Origin: Nocardia rhizosphaerihabitans
GTDB taxonomy: Bacteria; Actinomycetota; Actinomycetes; Mycobacteriales; Mycobacteriaceae
DNA length: 64,000 nucleotides
Direction: 5' to 3'
NCBI RefSeq assembly: GCF_014646295.1
Contig: NZ_BMNE01000001.1
Location: forward strand, 1,178,001-1,242,000
The notes beneath the pieces are model-generated. The model was not told where the DNA came from and ran no database searches. It saw nothing but the letters and a program-made list of their open reading frames with translations. Of the stretch, positions 17,401 to 26,804 are shown piece after piece (positions within the stretch are counted from its first letter, which is position 1; each line of letters opens with the position of its first letter). Position numbers and translations under genes: made by a program.

Positions 17401-17823
17401 TCAGTCCTCGATCCGCACACCCATCGATCGGGCGGTCCCGGCGACGATGCGCATCGCCGCCTCCACATCGGTGGTGTTCAGGTCGGGAAGTTTGCGTATC
17501 GCGATGCGCCGCAACTGTTCCCGCGAGATCGCGCCGACCGGTTTGTGGCCGGGCTGGGGCGAACCGGGGTTGCCGAGGGCCTTACGGATCAGCGAGGCCG
17601 TCGGCGGCGTCTTGAGCCGCATGGTCCATCTTTTGCGGGCATCGATCGTGATGACGGCGGGGATGATTTCCCCGCGTCGATCCGCGGTCGCCGCGTCGTA
17701 CCGGCGTTTGACTTCGAACGGCGGGATACCGGTGGGACCGAGCATCTTGCCGAGAACCATGAGGGAGGCATTGCCTGCCTCGAGTTCGAGAGTGACTGTG
17801 ACAGAGGCTGTTCCGCGCGCCAT
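17401..17823 (-). CDS. Divergent ribosomal protein L11 (uL11) paralogue
   Basis: 140 residues alignable end to end with L11. The rRNA-binding C-terminal half is well kept ([35 protein letters not shown]). The N-terminal half is altered: where L11 has the thiopeptide-contacting proline cluster PPVGPALG, this protein reads MVLGKMLG, so those prolines are replaced. It is not in the usual nusG-rplK-rplA setting; its neighbours are a kinase and a LysR gene downstream and a divergent transglutaminase. It is therefore a paralogue or specialised L11, possibly altering GTPase-centre function or thiopeptide sensitivity. The role is inferred. Confidence 0.85.
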   Translation of the reverse strand: MARGTASVTVTLELEAGNASLMVLGKMLGPTGIPPFEVKRRYDAATADRRGEIIPAVITIDARKRWTMRLKTPPTASLIRKALGNPGSPQPGHKPVGAISREQLRRIAIRKLPDLNTTDVEAAMRIVAGTARSMGVRIED

Positions 17824-17981
17824 AGTCAACCATCTCGGATGCGGGCCTCGATCCGGTCCCGCGCCGGTAACGCCTGGGCCGCAACGTGTTCGAGCTCGGT
17901 GCTCCAGTCCTGGCGCCACGAACCCGGGTAGCCGAGCACCTTCGAGTCGCCTCGCGCCTGTCCGCCTGGCAGGCTGGAGCG

Positions 17982-18785
17982 GTGAAACGTGACGTTTCCG
18001 CCACCCTGGAGATCGCGGTCCACGCCGACACGGTCCTGCAATGGCAGATCGCCGTGGCCCGGCAGCCGGGCATCGACCTGGTCGAATCCATGACATGCGT
18101 CCTCGACGGCGAGTACCTCACCCCGCGCGAGGTGATCGGACCGCACCATTCCCGGCTCCATGTGCTCGAGGCCCGCGCCGGTACGCTACGCCTCGACTAT
18201 CAGGCGACGGTGTTCGGCACAGCCGTTCCCGAACCGGCCACCGACTACGAGATCGCCCTGTATCGACGCCCGAGCCGCTACGCCGAGTCGGACAAGCTGC
18301 TCGGCTACGCGGCCGCCGAATTCGGTTACGGCATCATCGATCCGGAGATGCCCGCCCGCGTCGCGGCGTGGGTGGGCAGGCGCATCTCCTACGTCTCGGG
18401 CAGCAGCGCGCCGATCGACGGCGCGGTCGAGACGCTACTGTCCGGAACCGGCGTCTGCCGCGACTTCTCCCACCTGGTGGTGGCGCTGCTCCGCGCGGTC
18501 GGCGTGCCCGCGCGCGTGGCGGCGGTCTATGCCCCCGGCTGCGTGCCGATGGACTTCCACGCGGTCGCCGAGGCCTACGTCGACGGCGCGTGGCGCACCC
18601 TTGATCCGACCTGCCTGGCGCCGCGCTCGAGCCTGGTCCGCATCGCCACCGGCCGCGACGCCTCCGATATCGCCTTCCTCGACAACCACGGCGGCGACAT
18701 CACCCTGAACTCGATGTCGGTGCAGGCCTTCGTCGACGGCCCGCTCCCCTACGACGACTTCGTGCAGCCGATCAGCATCGAATAG
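17982..18785 (+). CDS. Transglutaminase-like superfamily protein
   Basis: 267 residues from the GTG at 17982. The N-terminal beta-rich half is followed by a papain-like transglutaminase core: catalytic Cys in GTGVCRDFSHLVVALLRAVG, His in CVPMDFHAVAEAYVDG and Asp in WRTLDPT. It resembles the cytoplasmic transglutaminase-like proteins common in actinobacteria, usually protease or amidase candidates rather than cross-linkers. It is divergent from the L11 paralogue and its stop lies 4 bases from the convergent rlmN. The substrate is unknown. Confidence 0.85.
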   Translation: MKRDVSATLEIAVHADTVLQWQIAVARQPGIDLVESMTCVLDGEYLTPREVIGPHHSRLHVLEARAGTLRLDYQATVFGTAVPEPATDYEIALYRRPSRYAESDKLLGYAAAEFGYGIIDPEMPARVAAWVGRRISYVSGSSAPIDGAVETLLSGTGVCRDFSHLVVALLRAVGVPARVAAVYAPGCVPMDFHAVAEAYVDGAWRTLDPTCLAPRSSLVRIATGRDASDIAFLDNHGGDITLNSMSVQAFVDGPLPYDDFVQPISIE

Positions 18786-18789
18786 CGGA

Positions 18790-19899
18790 TCAGCCTTCGG
18801 CGGCGAGCTGACCGCAGGCGGCGGCGATCTCCTGGCCGCGGGTGTCGCGCACCGTGCACGACACACCCTGGGCGATCACGCGGCGCACGAATTCCTTCTC
18901 GACCGGCTTCGGGCTGGCATCCCACTCGCTGCCCGGGGTGGGGTTGAGCGGGATCAGGTTCACGTGGACGAGCGGGCCGAGCGCCTTGTGCAGCTTCTTG
19001 CCGAGCATGTCCGCCCGCCACGGCTGATCGTTCACATCGCGGATCAGCGCGTACTCGATCGACACCCGGCGACCGGACTTGTCCGCGTAGTACCGGGCGG
19101 CGTCGAGCACCTCGGCGATCGACCAGCGGTTGTTCACCGGCACCAGGGTGTCGCGCAGTTCGTCGTCGGGCGTGTGCAGCGAGACCGCGAGCCGCACCGA
19201 CATGTCCTCGTCGGCCAGCTTGCGGATCGCGGGGGCGAGGCCGACGGTCGACACCGTCACCGAACGCTGCGAGATGCCGAGGCCGTCGGGCGCGGGCGAG
19301 GTGATCCGGCGGACCGCGTTCACCACCCGCTTGTAATTGGCCAGCGGCTCGCCCATTCCCATGAATACGATGTTGGACAGCCGGCCTGGCCCGCCGTGCA
19401 CCTCACCGTCGCGCAGCGAGGCGGCGGCGGCACGCACCTGGTCGACGATCTCCGCCGTCGACAGATTCCGGTTCAGTCCGGCCTGGCCGGTCGCGCAGAA
19501 CGGGCACGCCATGCCGCAGCCCGCTTGGCTCGAGATGCAGAGCGTGTTGCGGTCGGGGTAGCGCATGAGCACGCTCTCGAGCAGGGTGCCGTCGTGAGCA
19601 CGCCAGAGCGTCTTGCGGGTGTCGCCCTCGTCGCAGGCGAGATGGCGGACGACCGACAGCAGCGGCGGGAACAGCGTCTCGCCGACCTTCTCGCGCACGT
19701 CGGCGGGCAGATCGGTCATCTGCGCCGGATCGGCCTGCAGCCTGCCGTAGTACTGGCGGGCCAGCTGATCGGCCCGGAACTTCGGCAGACCCAGCTCCTG
19801 CACCGCGACCTTGCGTTCGTCCGCGTCGAGATCGGCGAGGTGGCGCGGCGGCATACCGCGACGCGGGGCATCGAACACGAGGGGCAGGGAGGTGGCCAT
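18790..19899 (-). CDS. rlmN: 23S rRNA (adenine-2503-C2)-methyltransferase RlmN
   Basis: 369-residue radical-SAM methylase. The cluster motif Cx3CxxC is in [12 protein letters not shown], the SAM-binding GEP is in [10 protein letters not shown], and the second catalytic cysteine is in [13 protein letters not shown]. RlmN methylates A2503 of 23S rRNA and A37 of some tRNAs. ATG start at 19899. It lies in the conserved group with cdsA, frr and pyrH, but a plus-strand LapA-like gene intervenes. Confidence 0.97.
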   Translation of the reverse strand: MATSLPLVFDAPRRGMPPRHLADLDADERKVAVQELGLPKFRADQLARQYYGRLQADPAQMTDLPADVREKVGETLFPPLLSVVRHLACDEGDTRKTLWRAHDGTLLESVLMRYPDRNTLCISSQAGCGMACPFCATGQAGLNRNLSTAEIVDQVRAAAASLRDGEVHGGPGRLSNIVFMGMGEPLANYKRVVNAVRRITSPAPDGLGISQRSVTVSTVGLAPAIRKLADEDMSVRLAVSLHTPDDELRDTLVPVNNRWSIAEVLDAARYYADKSGRRVSIEYALIRDVNDQPWRADMLGKKLHKALGPLVHVNLIPLNPTPGSEWDASPKPVEKEFVRRVIAQGVSCTVRDTRGQEIAAACGQLAAEG

Positions 19900-20012
19900 A
19901 ATTCGACCATTGTCCCAAACGAGGCAGCGGGCCCGGTCGGCGGGCCGCCACGCCGAACGCCGTTATCGAGAAGATGCGTGCACGGGTGATAGCTGTCGGC
20001 AATGATCGAACC

Positions 20013-20384
20013 ATGTCCACCAATGCCGAATCAGGGGCGTCACCGGCCGAGCACGAGCCTCCGGCGACCGCGCACACCGAGGCCAAGCATCGCCGGGACG
20101 AGCAGACGCGGGCACCCGCGAAACGCGCCACCCCGCCCGGGGTCCACGGTTCGAAGACCGGCTACACCTGGATCGCCCTGATCGCGGCCGCGATCATCGG
20201 CATCATCGTGCTGATCTTCATCATCCAGAACCTCGACCAGGTCCAGGTCAACATGCTGTTCTGGGACTTCTCGCTGCCGCTCGGCATCACCGTGCTGCTG
20301 TCGGTGATCGCCGGCGCACTGGTGATGGCTCTGGTCGGTGGCGTGCGCATTCTGCAGCTCCGCCACGCCGCGAAGAAGCCGTGA
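20013..20384 (+). CDS. LapA-domain (DUF1049) membrane protein
   Basis: 123 residues. A charged cytoplasmic N-terminus of about 50 residues is followed by two helices (WIALIAAAIIGIIVLIFIIQN and LGITVLLSVIAGALVMALVGG) separated by NLDQVQVNMLFWDFSLP, the classic LapA/DUF1049 pattern. The ATG at 20013 is preferred because the longer frame upstream lacks a ribosome site. Converges on cdsA, 9 bases between stops. Role in envelope assembly is inferred from the family. Confidence 0.85.
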   Translation: MSTNAESGASPAEHEPPATAHTEAKHRRDEQTRAPAKRATPPGVHGSKTGYTWIALIAAAIIGIIVLIFIIQNLDQVQVNMLFWDFSLPLGITVLLSVIAGALVMALVGGVRILQLRHAAKKP

Positions 20385-20393
20385 CCCGGCGAA

Positions 20394-21350
20394 CTACAGC
20401 AGCGCGCTGAGCACCAGCCACGACACGAAGGCCGAGGGCAGCATCGAGTCGAGGCGGTCCATGATGCCGCCGTGGCCGGGCAGCATCGTGCCCATGTCCT
20501 TGATGCCCAGTTCCCGCTTGATCTGCGACTCGATCAGATCGCCGCAGGTGGCCACGACCACCAGGCCGACACCGAGCACCACACCGATCATCGAGTTCGC
20601 CTCGAGCAGCAGGGTGACGGTCAGCAGACCACCGATCACGCTGAACACCAGCGAACCGCAGAACCCCTCCCACGACTTCTTGGGGCTGATCGCGGGCACC
20701 ATCGGATGCCTGCCGAACAGCACGCCGGCGACGTAGCCGCCGACATCGGAGCAGACGACCAGGATCATGAACGTCAGCACCCGCAGGTTGCCGTCGGGTT
20801 CGAGCAGCAGCAGCGTCGAGAACGCGGCGAGCAGCGGAATCCAGCTGAGGGTGAACAGCGTGATCGCGGTGTCGCGCAGGAAGTTCTTCGGTGCGGTGTT
20901 CAGCCCGTGATCGAACAATCGCCACACCATGCAGACCAGCGCCGTCGCGGCGAACGCGCCGACCACCCCGCGCGCACCCCACGGCCAGCCGAGCCAGAAC
21001 ACCGCCTGACCACCGACCAGCAGCGGGATTCGCGGCACCAGGACGTCGGCCTCACGCAGCCGCTTGGCGACCTCCCAGGTCGCCACGGCAACCCCGACGC
21101 CGGCCACCCCGATGAACACCTTGGGGACGAACAGCAGGATCGCGATCAGCGACAGGCCGAGGCCGAGGCCGACCGCCAGCGCGGCGGGCAGGTTGCGGCC
21201 CGCGCGCGACGTGGGCGCCTGCGGCTCGGCAGGCGCCACGTCGTCCGGTGTCTGCGGCGCCGCGCCGGTCGTGTCGACCTGGTCCGGCGTCGGCTCCGGT
21301 GCCGCTCCGGTGGCGGCGGCGTCTTCGGCCACGATTGTCCCGTCGCTCAA
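20394..21350 (-). CDS. cdsA: Phosphatidate cytidylyltransferase
   Basis: 318 residues with an Ala/Pro-rich N-terminal extension, about eight membrane helices and the CdsA signature near the C-terminus (ESQIKRELGIKDMGTMLPGH then GGIMDRLDS). It makes CDP-diacylglycerol from phosphatidate and CTP, the precursor for phosphatidylinositol, cardiolipin and phosphatidylethanolamine. The TTG at 21350 is the longest reasonable start; a GTG at 21332 is an alternative. Downstream of pyrH-frr in the conserved order. Confidence 0.95.
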   Translation of the reverse strand: MSDGTIVAEDAAATGAAPEPTPDQVDTTGAAPQTPDDVAPAEPQAPTSRAGRNLPAALAVGLGLGLSLIAILLFVPKVFIGVAGVGVAVATWEVAKRLREADVLVPRIPLLVGGQAVFWLGWPWGARGVVGAFAATALVCMVWRLFDHGLNTAPKNFLRDTAITLFTLSWIPLLAAFSTLLLLEPDGNLRVLTFMILVVCSDVGGYVAGVLFGRHPMVPAISPKKSWEGFCGSLVFSVIGGLLTVTLLLEANSMIGVVLGVGLVVVATCGDLIESQIKRELGIKDMGTMLPGHGGIMDRLDSMLPSAFVSWLVLSALL

Positions 21351-21400
21351 CTCGTCGTTCCGTTCATCCCCCGCACGAGCGGGACTGGCGAGATCTGCGC

Positions 21401-21958
21401 TCAGACCTCGAGCAGTTCGGCTTCCTTGTGCTTGACCAGCTCATCGATCTGGCCCACGTACTTGGCGGTGGTCTTGTCGAGCTCCTTCTCGGCGCGCCCG
21501 ACCTCATCCTCACCCGCCTCGCCATCCTTCTGGATCCGGCCGAGTTCGTCCATCGCCTTGCGACGGACGTTGCGAATCGAGACCTTGGCGTCCTCGCCCT
21601 TGCCCTTGGCCATCTTGACCATCTCGCGGCGACGTTCCTCGGTGAGCTGCGGCACCGTGATGCGCAGGATGTCACCGTTGTTGGTCGGGTTAACGCCCAG
21701 GTCGGAGTTGCGGATCGCGTTCTCGATCGGGCCGAGCTGGCTCTGCTCGTAGGGCTTGATCACCACCATGCGCGGCTCCGGCACGGTGATGCTCGACATC
21801 TGGGTGATCGGCGTCAGCGAGCCGTAGTAGTCGACCACGACGCGGGCGAACATGCCCGGGTTGGCGCGGCCGGTGCGAATGGTTCCGAGGTCGTCCTTCG
21901 CCACCGAGACGGCCTTCTCCATCTTCTCCTCGGCATCGAAGAGCGCTTCATCAATCAC
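21401..21958 (-). CDS. frr: Ribosome recycling factor
   Basis: 185 residues, the standard RRF length, starting [16 protein letters not shown] from the GTG at 21958, which is preceded by GGAGGA at good spacing. A longer frame to 22057 would add an unneeded acidic extension. The three-helix domain includes [10 protein letters not shown] and the closing [20 protein letters not shown]. With EF-G it splits the post-termination ribosome. It lies 49 bases after pyrH. Confidence 0.97.
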   Translation of the reverse strand: MIDEALFDAEEKMEKAVSVAKDDLGTIRTGRANPGMFARVVVDYYGSLTPITQMSSITVPEPRMVVIKPYEQSQLGPIENAIRNSDLGVNPTNNGDILRITVPQLTEERRREMVKMAKGKGEDAKVSIRNVRRKAMDELGRIQKDGEAGEDEVGRAEKELDKTTAKYVGQIDELVKHKEAELLEV

Positions 21959-22007
21959 GACCGGTTCCTCCACAGCGTCGTCATCGTCATCTTCCGCGGT
22001 TGCGGGA

Positions 22008-22736
22008 TCAGGACCGAACCAAGGTGCCGATGTGTTCACCGGCGACTGCGCGGGCAATATTGCCCTTGGTCAACAGATTGAACACCAGAATCGGCATCTG
22101 GTTGTCCATGCAGAGACTGAAGCACGTGGCATCTGCCACCTTCAGGCCCTTCTCGAGCACTTCCTTGTACGTGATCTCGGTGTACATGCTCGCGTTCTCG
22201 TCCACGCGCGGGTCGGCGTCGAACACGCCGTCGACTGCCTTCGCCATCAGCACCACGTCGGCGCCGATTTCGAGCGCGCGCTGGGCGGCGGTGGTGTCGG
22301 TGGAGAAGTAGGGCATGCCCATGCCCGCACCGAAGATCACGACGCGGCCCTTCTCGAGGTGCCGCTTGGCGCGCAGCGGGAGGTACGGCTCGGCGACCTG
22401 ACCCATCGTGATGGCGGTCTGCACGCGCGTGTCCACCCCCTGCTGCTGCAGGAAGTCCTGCAGCGCAAGGCTGTTCATCACGGTGCCGAGCATGCCCATG
22501 TAGTCCGAGCGGGCGCGTTCCATGCCGCGCTCCTCCAGCTCGGCGCCGCGGAAGAAGTTGCCGCCACCGATCACCACGGCCACCTGCACACCGGTCTCGA
22601 CGATCTCGGCGATCTGCTCGGCCACGGTCTGCACGACATCGGGGTCGAGACCGACCCCGCCGCCACCGAACATCTCCCCACCCAGCTTGAGCAGCACCCG
22701 GTTGTATCCAGGGCGGTCGTTACCCGGGTCGGTCAT
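22008..22736 (-). CDS. pyrH: UMP kinase
   Basis: 242-residue amino-acid-kinase-fold UMP kinase. Motifs include [38 protein letters not shown] and [10 protein letters not shown]. It phosphorylates UMP to UDP, is hexameric and is regulated by GTP and UTP in related bacteria. The ATG at 22736 has AAGGAGA ten bases upstream. First gene of pyrH-frr-cdsA, separated from tsf by a hairpin. Confidence 0.97.
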   Translation of the reverse strand: MTDPGNDRPGYNRVLLKLGGEMFGGGGVGLDPDVVQTVAEQIAEIVETGVQVAVVIGGGNFFRGAELEERGMERARSDYMGMLGTVMNSLALQDFLQQQGVDTRVQTAITMGQVAEPYLPLRAKRHLEKGRVVIFGAGMGMPYFSTDTTAAQRALEIGADVVLMAKAVDGVFDADPRVDENASMYTEITYKEVLEKGLKVADATCFSLCMDNQMPILVFNLLTKGNIARAVAGEHIGTLVRS

Positions 22737-22913
22737 GGGTGTTCGTCTCCTTCGGCGAGATTGAGATCGGTCGAACTGCGGGCACGCGAATCGGCCGCAC
22801 AGCAAGGCGAAGCGGCATCCATCCTGCCTTATCCGGTTCTTGCCGCCGCACAAGACCCCCTTGCGCGAGGCGGGTACCCCGGAACCGGGGGCAGCTGCCG
22901 CCAGGAATCGGCA

Positions 22914-22956
22914 AGAGCCCCTCGGGGGCAGACGTTGGCTGCTCCCGAGGGGCTCT
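22914..22956 (-). terminator. Terminator hairpin after tsf
   Basis: 13-bp perfect stem AGAGCCCCTCGGG (22914-22926) with its complement at 22944-22956 and a 17-base loop. It starts 12 bases after the tsf stop. There is no clear U-run, as is common in actinobacteria. It separates rpsB-tsf from pyrH-frr-cdsA. Confidence 0.75.
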
Positions 22957-22968
22957 CGTTCAGGCGGA

Positions 22969-23793
22969 TCAGGCCTGGCCGACCTCGAAGCGGGCGAAGC
23001 GGGTCAGGGTGACACCGGCCTCGTCCAGAAGGGCCTTGACGGTCTTCTTCGAATCGGTGACCGACGCCTGCTCGAGCAGGACGACGTCCTTGAAGAAGCC
23101 GTTGACACGGCCCTCGGTGATCTTCGGCAGCGCGGCCTCCGGCTTGCCCTCTTCACGGGCGGTCGCCTCGGCGACGCGACGCTCGTTCTCGACCAGCTCG
23201 GCCGGGACCTCGTCACGGGTGACGTAGCGGGCCTTGAGCGCGGCGACCTGCATGGCGGCGGCGCGGGCGGCCTCGGCGGCGGCATCGCCTTCACCGGTGT
23301 ACTCGACCAGCACGCCGACGGCCGGCGGCAGGTCCGAAGCACGCTTGTGCAGGTAGGTGGCGACCGGGCCGTCGAAGGAGACGACGCGACGCAGTTCCAG
23401 CTTCTCGCCGATCTTGGCGGCCAGCGCCTGCACGGCCTCGTCGACGGTGCCGTTGTCGAGCTTGAGCGCCTTCAGGGCCTCGAGGTCGGCCGGCTTGCCT
23501 GCGGCGGCAGCGGTGACGACGGCCTCGGCCAGCTCCTGGAACTCGGCGTTCTTGGCGACGAAGTCGGTCTCGGAGTTGATCTCGACCATGACGCCGTCCT
23601 TGGCGATGACCAGACCCTCGGCGGTCGCGCGCTCGGCGCGCTTGCCGACATCCTTGGCGCCCTTGATGCGCAGCACCTCGACGGCCTTGTCGAAATCGCC
23701 GTCGGACTCGGCCAGCGCGTTCTTGCAGTCCATCATGCCGGAGCCGGTGAGCTCGCGGAGCCGCTTCACGTCAGCAGCGGTGTAGTTCGCCAT
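22969..23793 (-). CDS. tsf: Elongation factor Ts
   Basis: 274-residue EF-Ts, the nucleotide exchange factor for EF-Tu. The N-terminal UBA-like domain ([21 protein letters not shown]) and the [10 protein letters not shown] and core exchange segments are present. It is downstream of rpsB by 108 bases that contain a large hairpin. ATG at 23793 with GGAGG upstream. Confidence 0.97.
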   Translation of the reverse strand: MANYTAADVKRLRELTGSGMMDCKNALAESDGDFDKAVEVLRIKGAKDVGKRAERATAEGLVIAKDGVMVEINSETDFVAKNAEFQELAEAVVTAAAAGKPADLEALKALKLDNGTVDEAVQALAAKIGEKLELRRVVSFDGPVATYLHKRASDLPPAVGVLVEYTGEGDAAAEAARAAAMQVAALKARYVTRDEVPAELVENERRVAEATAREEGKPEAALPKITEGRVNGFFKDVVLLEQASVTDSKKTVKALLDEAGVTLTRFARFEVGQA

Positions 23794-23837
23794 CGGGGGC
23801 GAGCCTCCTCGTGTGTGGGGTGCTTGGGTGTTTACAC

Positions 23838-23880
23838 CACCTTGCCGACCGCTTCTGAATTCAGAAGGGCCGGCAAGGTG
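23838..23880 (-). promoter_or_regulatory. rpsB-tsf intercistronic hairpin
   Basis: Nested palindrome: outer arms CACCTTGCCG (23838-23847) and CGGCAAGGTG (23871-23880), with an inner self-complementary CTTCTGAATTCAGAAG (23852-23867). It sits between rpsB and tsf and lacks a U-tract, so it may attenuate tsf or act as an RNA-processing or stability element. Confidence 0.65.
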
Positions 23881-23901
23881 AACGTAGAGCTACCGATCAG
23901 C

Positions 23902-24765
23902 TCAGAAGTCGGCCGGGGTGTGCTGCGCCGGGTCGGCCTTGACCTCGGCCTCGGCCTCGGCGGGCGTCTCGACGGCAGCTTCGGCGGCCGGGGTCGCCTG
24001 AGCCAGCAGCTCCTGCTCCCACTCGGCGAGCGGCTCACCGGCGCCGGCCTCGGGCTTCGCGTCGCCGGAAGCCTGGCCCGCGCGGGCCTGCACGCCCTCG
24101 GCCACCGCGGAGGCGACGACCTTGGTGAGCAGAGCGGCGGAACGGATCGCGTCGTCGTTACCCGGGATCGGGTAGTCGACCAGGTCGGGATCGCAGTTGG
24201 TGTCCAGGATCGCGATGACCGGGATGTTCAGCTTGCGAGCCTCGCCGACGGCGATGTGCTCCTTGTTGGTGTCGACGACCCAGATGGCCGAGGGCACCTT
24301 GGCCATGTCGCGGATACCACCGAGGGTGCGATCCAGCTTGGTCATCTCACGCGTCAGCATGAGGATTTCCTTCTTGGTGCGACCCTCGAAGCCACCGGTC
24401 TGCTCCATGGCCTCGAGCTCCTTCAGGCGCTGCAGGCGCTTGTGGACGGTCGAGAAGTTGGTGAGCATGCCACCCAGCCAGCGCTGGTTGACGTAGGGCA
24501 TCCCGACGCGAGTCGCCTCGGCCGCGATCGACTCCTGGGCCTGCTTCTTGGTGCCGACGAAGAGAACGGTGCCACCGTGGGCGACGGTCTCCTTGACGAA
24601 CTCGTAGGCCTTGTCGATGTAGGTCAGCGTCTGCTGCAGGTCGATGATGTAGATGCCGTTGCGGTCGGTGAAGATGAACCGCTTCATCTTCGGGTTCCAC
24701 CGACGAGTCTGGTGCCCGAAGTGCGCGCCGCTGTCGAGCAGCTGCTTCATAGTTACGACAGCCAT
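23902..24765 (-). CDS. rpsB: 30S ribosomal protein S2
   Basis: 287 residues beginning [20 protein letters not shown], with the S2 signatures NPKMKRFIF and [25 protein letters not shown]. It has the long acidic Ala/Glu-rich C-terminal tail usual in actinobacteria. The ATG at 24765 is the canonical start; the frame continues upstream without coding character. Transcribed from a promoter resembling those of rpsP and rplS. Confidence 0.98.
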   Translation of the reverse strand: MAVVTMKQLLDSGAHFGHQTRRWNPKMKRFIFTDRNGIYIIDLQQTLTYIDKAYEFVKETVAHGGTVLFVGTKKQAQESIAAEATRVGMPYVNQRWLGGMLTNFSTVHKRLQRLKELEAMEQTGGFEGRTKKEILMLTREMTKLDRTLGGIRDMAKVPSAIWVVDTNKEHIAVGEARKLNIPVIAILDTNCDPDLVDYPIPGNDDAIRSAALLTKVVASAVAEGVQARAGQASGDAKPEAGAGEPLAEWEQELLAQATPAAEAAVETPAEAEAEVKADPAQHTPADF

Positions 24766-25008
24766 AGCTCCCGTATCTCTCTTTCGTTGCCGGTTGACGC
24801 AGCCGATCGGCGATCGACTGCCCTGGCGCCACCGAAACCGCCGGACCCGATCGAAAAACCGGGACCAGCCGACGATTTCACTGTTCATCCGCTGGAGAAC
24901 TCGCGCTGACATGCCCTCGCGGACCGTCTGCATAACGAGCGACGACCGGATGGACGAGCACGGGTGGCGCGCGAAGTCGGTCCGTGCTGTGCACAAACCG
25001 CGTTGATC

Positions 25009-25037
25009 AGTCTACGCGGACCTAGGCCAGGGCCGAA
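25009..25037 (-). promoter_or_regulatory. Candidate rpsB promoter
   Basis: On the minus strand a TTCGGC -35-like element (25032-25037), inside GATTTCGGCC, is followed after 17 bases by TAGACT (25009-25014). The GATTTC-G element recurs upstream of rpsP and rplS. Confidence 0.55.
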
Positions 25038-25082
25038 ATCGCCCCCGTGCGCGGACCGCCCATACCCGCGGTGAAGTGCGCG

Positions 25083-25110
25083 GTATCCACATGTGGCGGA
25101 GTTGTCCACA
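25083..25110. promoter_or_regulatory. DnaA-box-like cluster upstream of rpsB
   Basis: A perfect actinobacterial DnaA box TTGTCCACA at 25102-25110, a one-mismatch E. coli-type box GTATCCACA at 25083-25091, and a one-mismatch box in reverse (TTGTGCACA) at 24988-24996. All are in the gap between rpsB and a divergent exported protein gene. Confidence 0.45.
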
Positions 25111-25160
25111 TTCGGCGAACGGGGCCGCCGGGCAGGTTGTCCGGCGCCGAGAGTAGGTGC

Positions 25161-25616
25161 ATGAACATCTTCACGCGAACTCTGATCTGCACGTTTCCGC
25201 TGGTGTGCGCGGCGGGGGTGCTGGCGGCGCCTGTCGCGGCTCACCCCGGTGATCGGGTACCGATCACGCCGGTGTGCTCGGGCGGTGGTGGTGCCGTTTC
25301 GCCCACTACGCCACCGGAGCGGCACGGGGCAGCGGGACCGACCGTTGCCGCCCACGAAGGGGCCGTACCCGCGGTTCCCTCGCGCGATGGGGCCGTTCCC
25401 GCGCCGGTTCCGGTCCGGGTCACGGTCCACGATCTGACCGGTGCGCCTGCGTCGGCGCGCGGGGAAGCGGGGCGCCCGGCAGCTCAGGTCGAGGTCGAGA
25501 TCATCGTCCGTGGCGGTGGGAGCGGGTCGGCGGCGGAGTTGCCTGCGGTGCTGCGTGATCTCGTGCGGACACTCGCGACGCCGCAGCGGGTGCCTGCGCC
25601 TCGGCCGCATCGCTGA
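25161..25616 (+). CDS. Secreted Pro/Ala-rich hypothetical protein
   Basis: 151 residues. MNIFTRTLICTFPLVCAAGVL and a following APVAAHP form a signal peptide with a likely AxA cleavage site. The mature part is low-complexity, rich in Ala, Pro, Gly and Val, with no recognised domain. It begins at the ATG at 25161 and precedes the M23 peptidase gene on the same strand. Composition makes it less certain than its neighbours. Confidence 0.55.
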   Translation: MNIFTRTLICTFPLVCAAGVLAAPVAAHPGDRVPITPVCSGGGGAVSPTTPPERHGAAGPTVAAHEGAVPAVPSRDGAVPAPVPVRVTVHDLTGAPASARGEAGRPAAQVEVEIIVRGGGSGSAAELPAVLRDLVRTLATPQRVPAPRPHR

Positions 25617-25635
25617 GTTCGGTGTGGGGACTCCT

Positions 25636-26214
25636 GTGCGCGCATGGGTCTCTCCGGCCACCGGCCTCGCGAGGACCGTCATCGGCAAACGTCGGGTAGC
25701 CGGGCACAGTGTCGCGGCGCTGTGGCTGGTGACGGTGATGCTCGGGGGCGCGGCGCCGGTCGGTGCAACGGAGGTGGGGGTGTTCGGGTGGCCGTTGCGG
25801 CCGAGGCCGAGCGTCGAACGACGCTTCGACAAACCGGAACGGAACTGGCTGCCCGGGCATCGCGGGGTGGATCTGGCCGGTAGCGCAGGGCAGGTGGTGC
25901 TTGCCGCGGGCGACGGCATCGTGGTGTTCGCGGGGGTGGTCGCGGACAAGCCGGTGGTGTCCATCGACCATCCCGGCGGTCTGCGCACGACCTACGAACC
26001 GGTGCAAGCGCAAGTCATCGTCGGAAGACGGGTGAGCAGGGGAACGCCGATCGGCACGTTGGTGGCCGGGCATGAGGGGTGCCCGGCCACCGCCTGTTTG
26101 CATTGGGGCGCGCGGCGGGAGGCGAGCGAGCACGGCAGGCGCGAATATGTCGATCCGCTGGGTCTGCTGCACGAAGTGCCGGTCCGGTTGAAGCCGCTGG
26201 AGGCGGTGCTGTGA
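25636..26214 (+). CDS. M23-family secreted metallopeptidase
   Basis: 192 residues from the GTG at 25636 (GGGGA upstream). A signal peptide (VAALWLVTVMLGGAAPVGAT) is followed by one LytM/M23 domain: zinc motif HRGVDLAGSAG and the late CLHWGARR segment, where the first His of the usual HxH is Cys. That variant is common in the rpsB-linked actinobacterial proteins (M. tuberculosis Rv2891). It may cleave peptidoglycan stem peptides, or act mainly as a binding or activating domain if the substitution reduces activity. Confidence 0.88.
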   Translation: MRAWVSPATGLARTVIGKRRVAGHSVAALWLVTVMLGGAAPVGATEVGVFGWPLRPRPSVERRFDKPERNWLPGHRGVDLAGSAGQVVLAAGDGIVVFAGVVADKPVVSIDHPGGLRTTYEPVQAQVIVGRRVSRGTPIGTLVAGHEGCPATACLHWGARREASEHGRREYVDPLGLLHEVPVRLKPLEAVL

Positions 26215-26271
26215 CGAACCACTCGGCCACACCGAGTACATCGACCTCGATCGCGGGACGACAATCAGGGT

Positions 26272-26784
26272 GTGTCAGAGGAATCAGCGCCGTTCACCTA
26301 CCCCGAGGTGGGTGCCACTCGGGCGACCTTCCCGCCCGGCTACCACCGGTTCGCGCATCGGCGGCCGCTCGGCCACGGCCGCGATCTGTTCGACCGGGCC
26401 GCGACGCACATCCTCGGCTTCGGGATACAGAAGGGCTCCGGCGTCTTCGAGCGCGCCGACACCGAAACCGCGGTGGCGGGAACGGAATTGACGGTCCGGA
26501 TCGGTCTCGGCCCGATCGGCATCGTCGCGCCCTGCCGGGTGGTCTACGTCCTGGACGAACCAGATCGGCGGGGGTTCGCATACGGCACGCTCCCCGGACA
26601 TCCCGAGGTGGGTGAGGAACTGTTCGCCGTCGAATACGACCCCACCGACGACACGGTGTACGGACTGGTCACCGCCTTCTCCCGGCCAGGTACCTGGTAT
26701 GCGCGGCTGGGCGGTCCTGTAGTCCGGCTGATCCAGCGCTGGTTCGCCCACCGCTACCTGAACACCCTGCCGACGAACAACTGA
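26272..26784 (+). CDS. DUF1990 domain protein
   Basis: 170 residues of the DUF1990 family. Visible features are TYPEVGATRA near the N-terminus, HILGFGIQKGSGVF, CRVVYVLDEPDRRGFAYGTLPGHPEVGEE and a C-terminal amphipathic segment. Members are cytosolic single-domain proteins of unknown activity, found in actinobacteria and plants. GTG start at 26272, 57 bases after the M23 gene. Confidence 0.85.
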   Translation: MSEESAPFTYPEVGATRATFPPGYHRFAHRRPLGHGRDLFDRAATHILGFGIQKGSGVFERADTETAVAGTELTVRIGLGPIGIVAPCRVVYVLDEPDRRGFAYGTLPGHPEVGEELFAVEYDPTDDTVYGLVTAFSRPGTWYARLGGPVVRLIQRWFAHRYLNTLPTNN

Positions 26785-26804
26785 GCCCGTCGTCGGCGCG
26801 GTGG

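Noticed and set aside
22840..24909. 689-codon plus-strand frame over tsf and rpsB
   Set aside because: Opposite two essential ribosomal genes and crosses their terminator and intercistronic hairpin; no domain.
24766..25160. Possible second origin of replication from the DnaA-like boxes
   Set aside because: Only one perfect box, no A+T-rich unwinding element and no dnaA/dnaN context.
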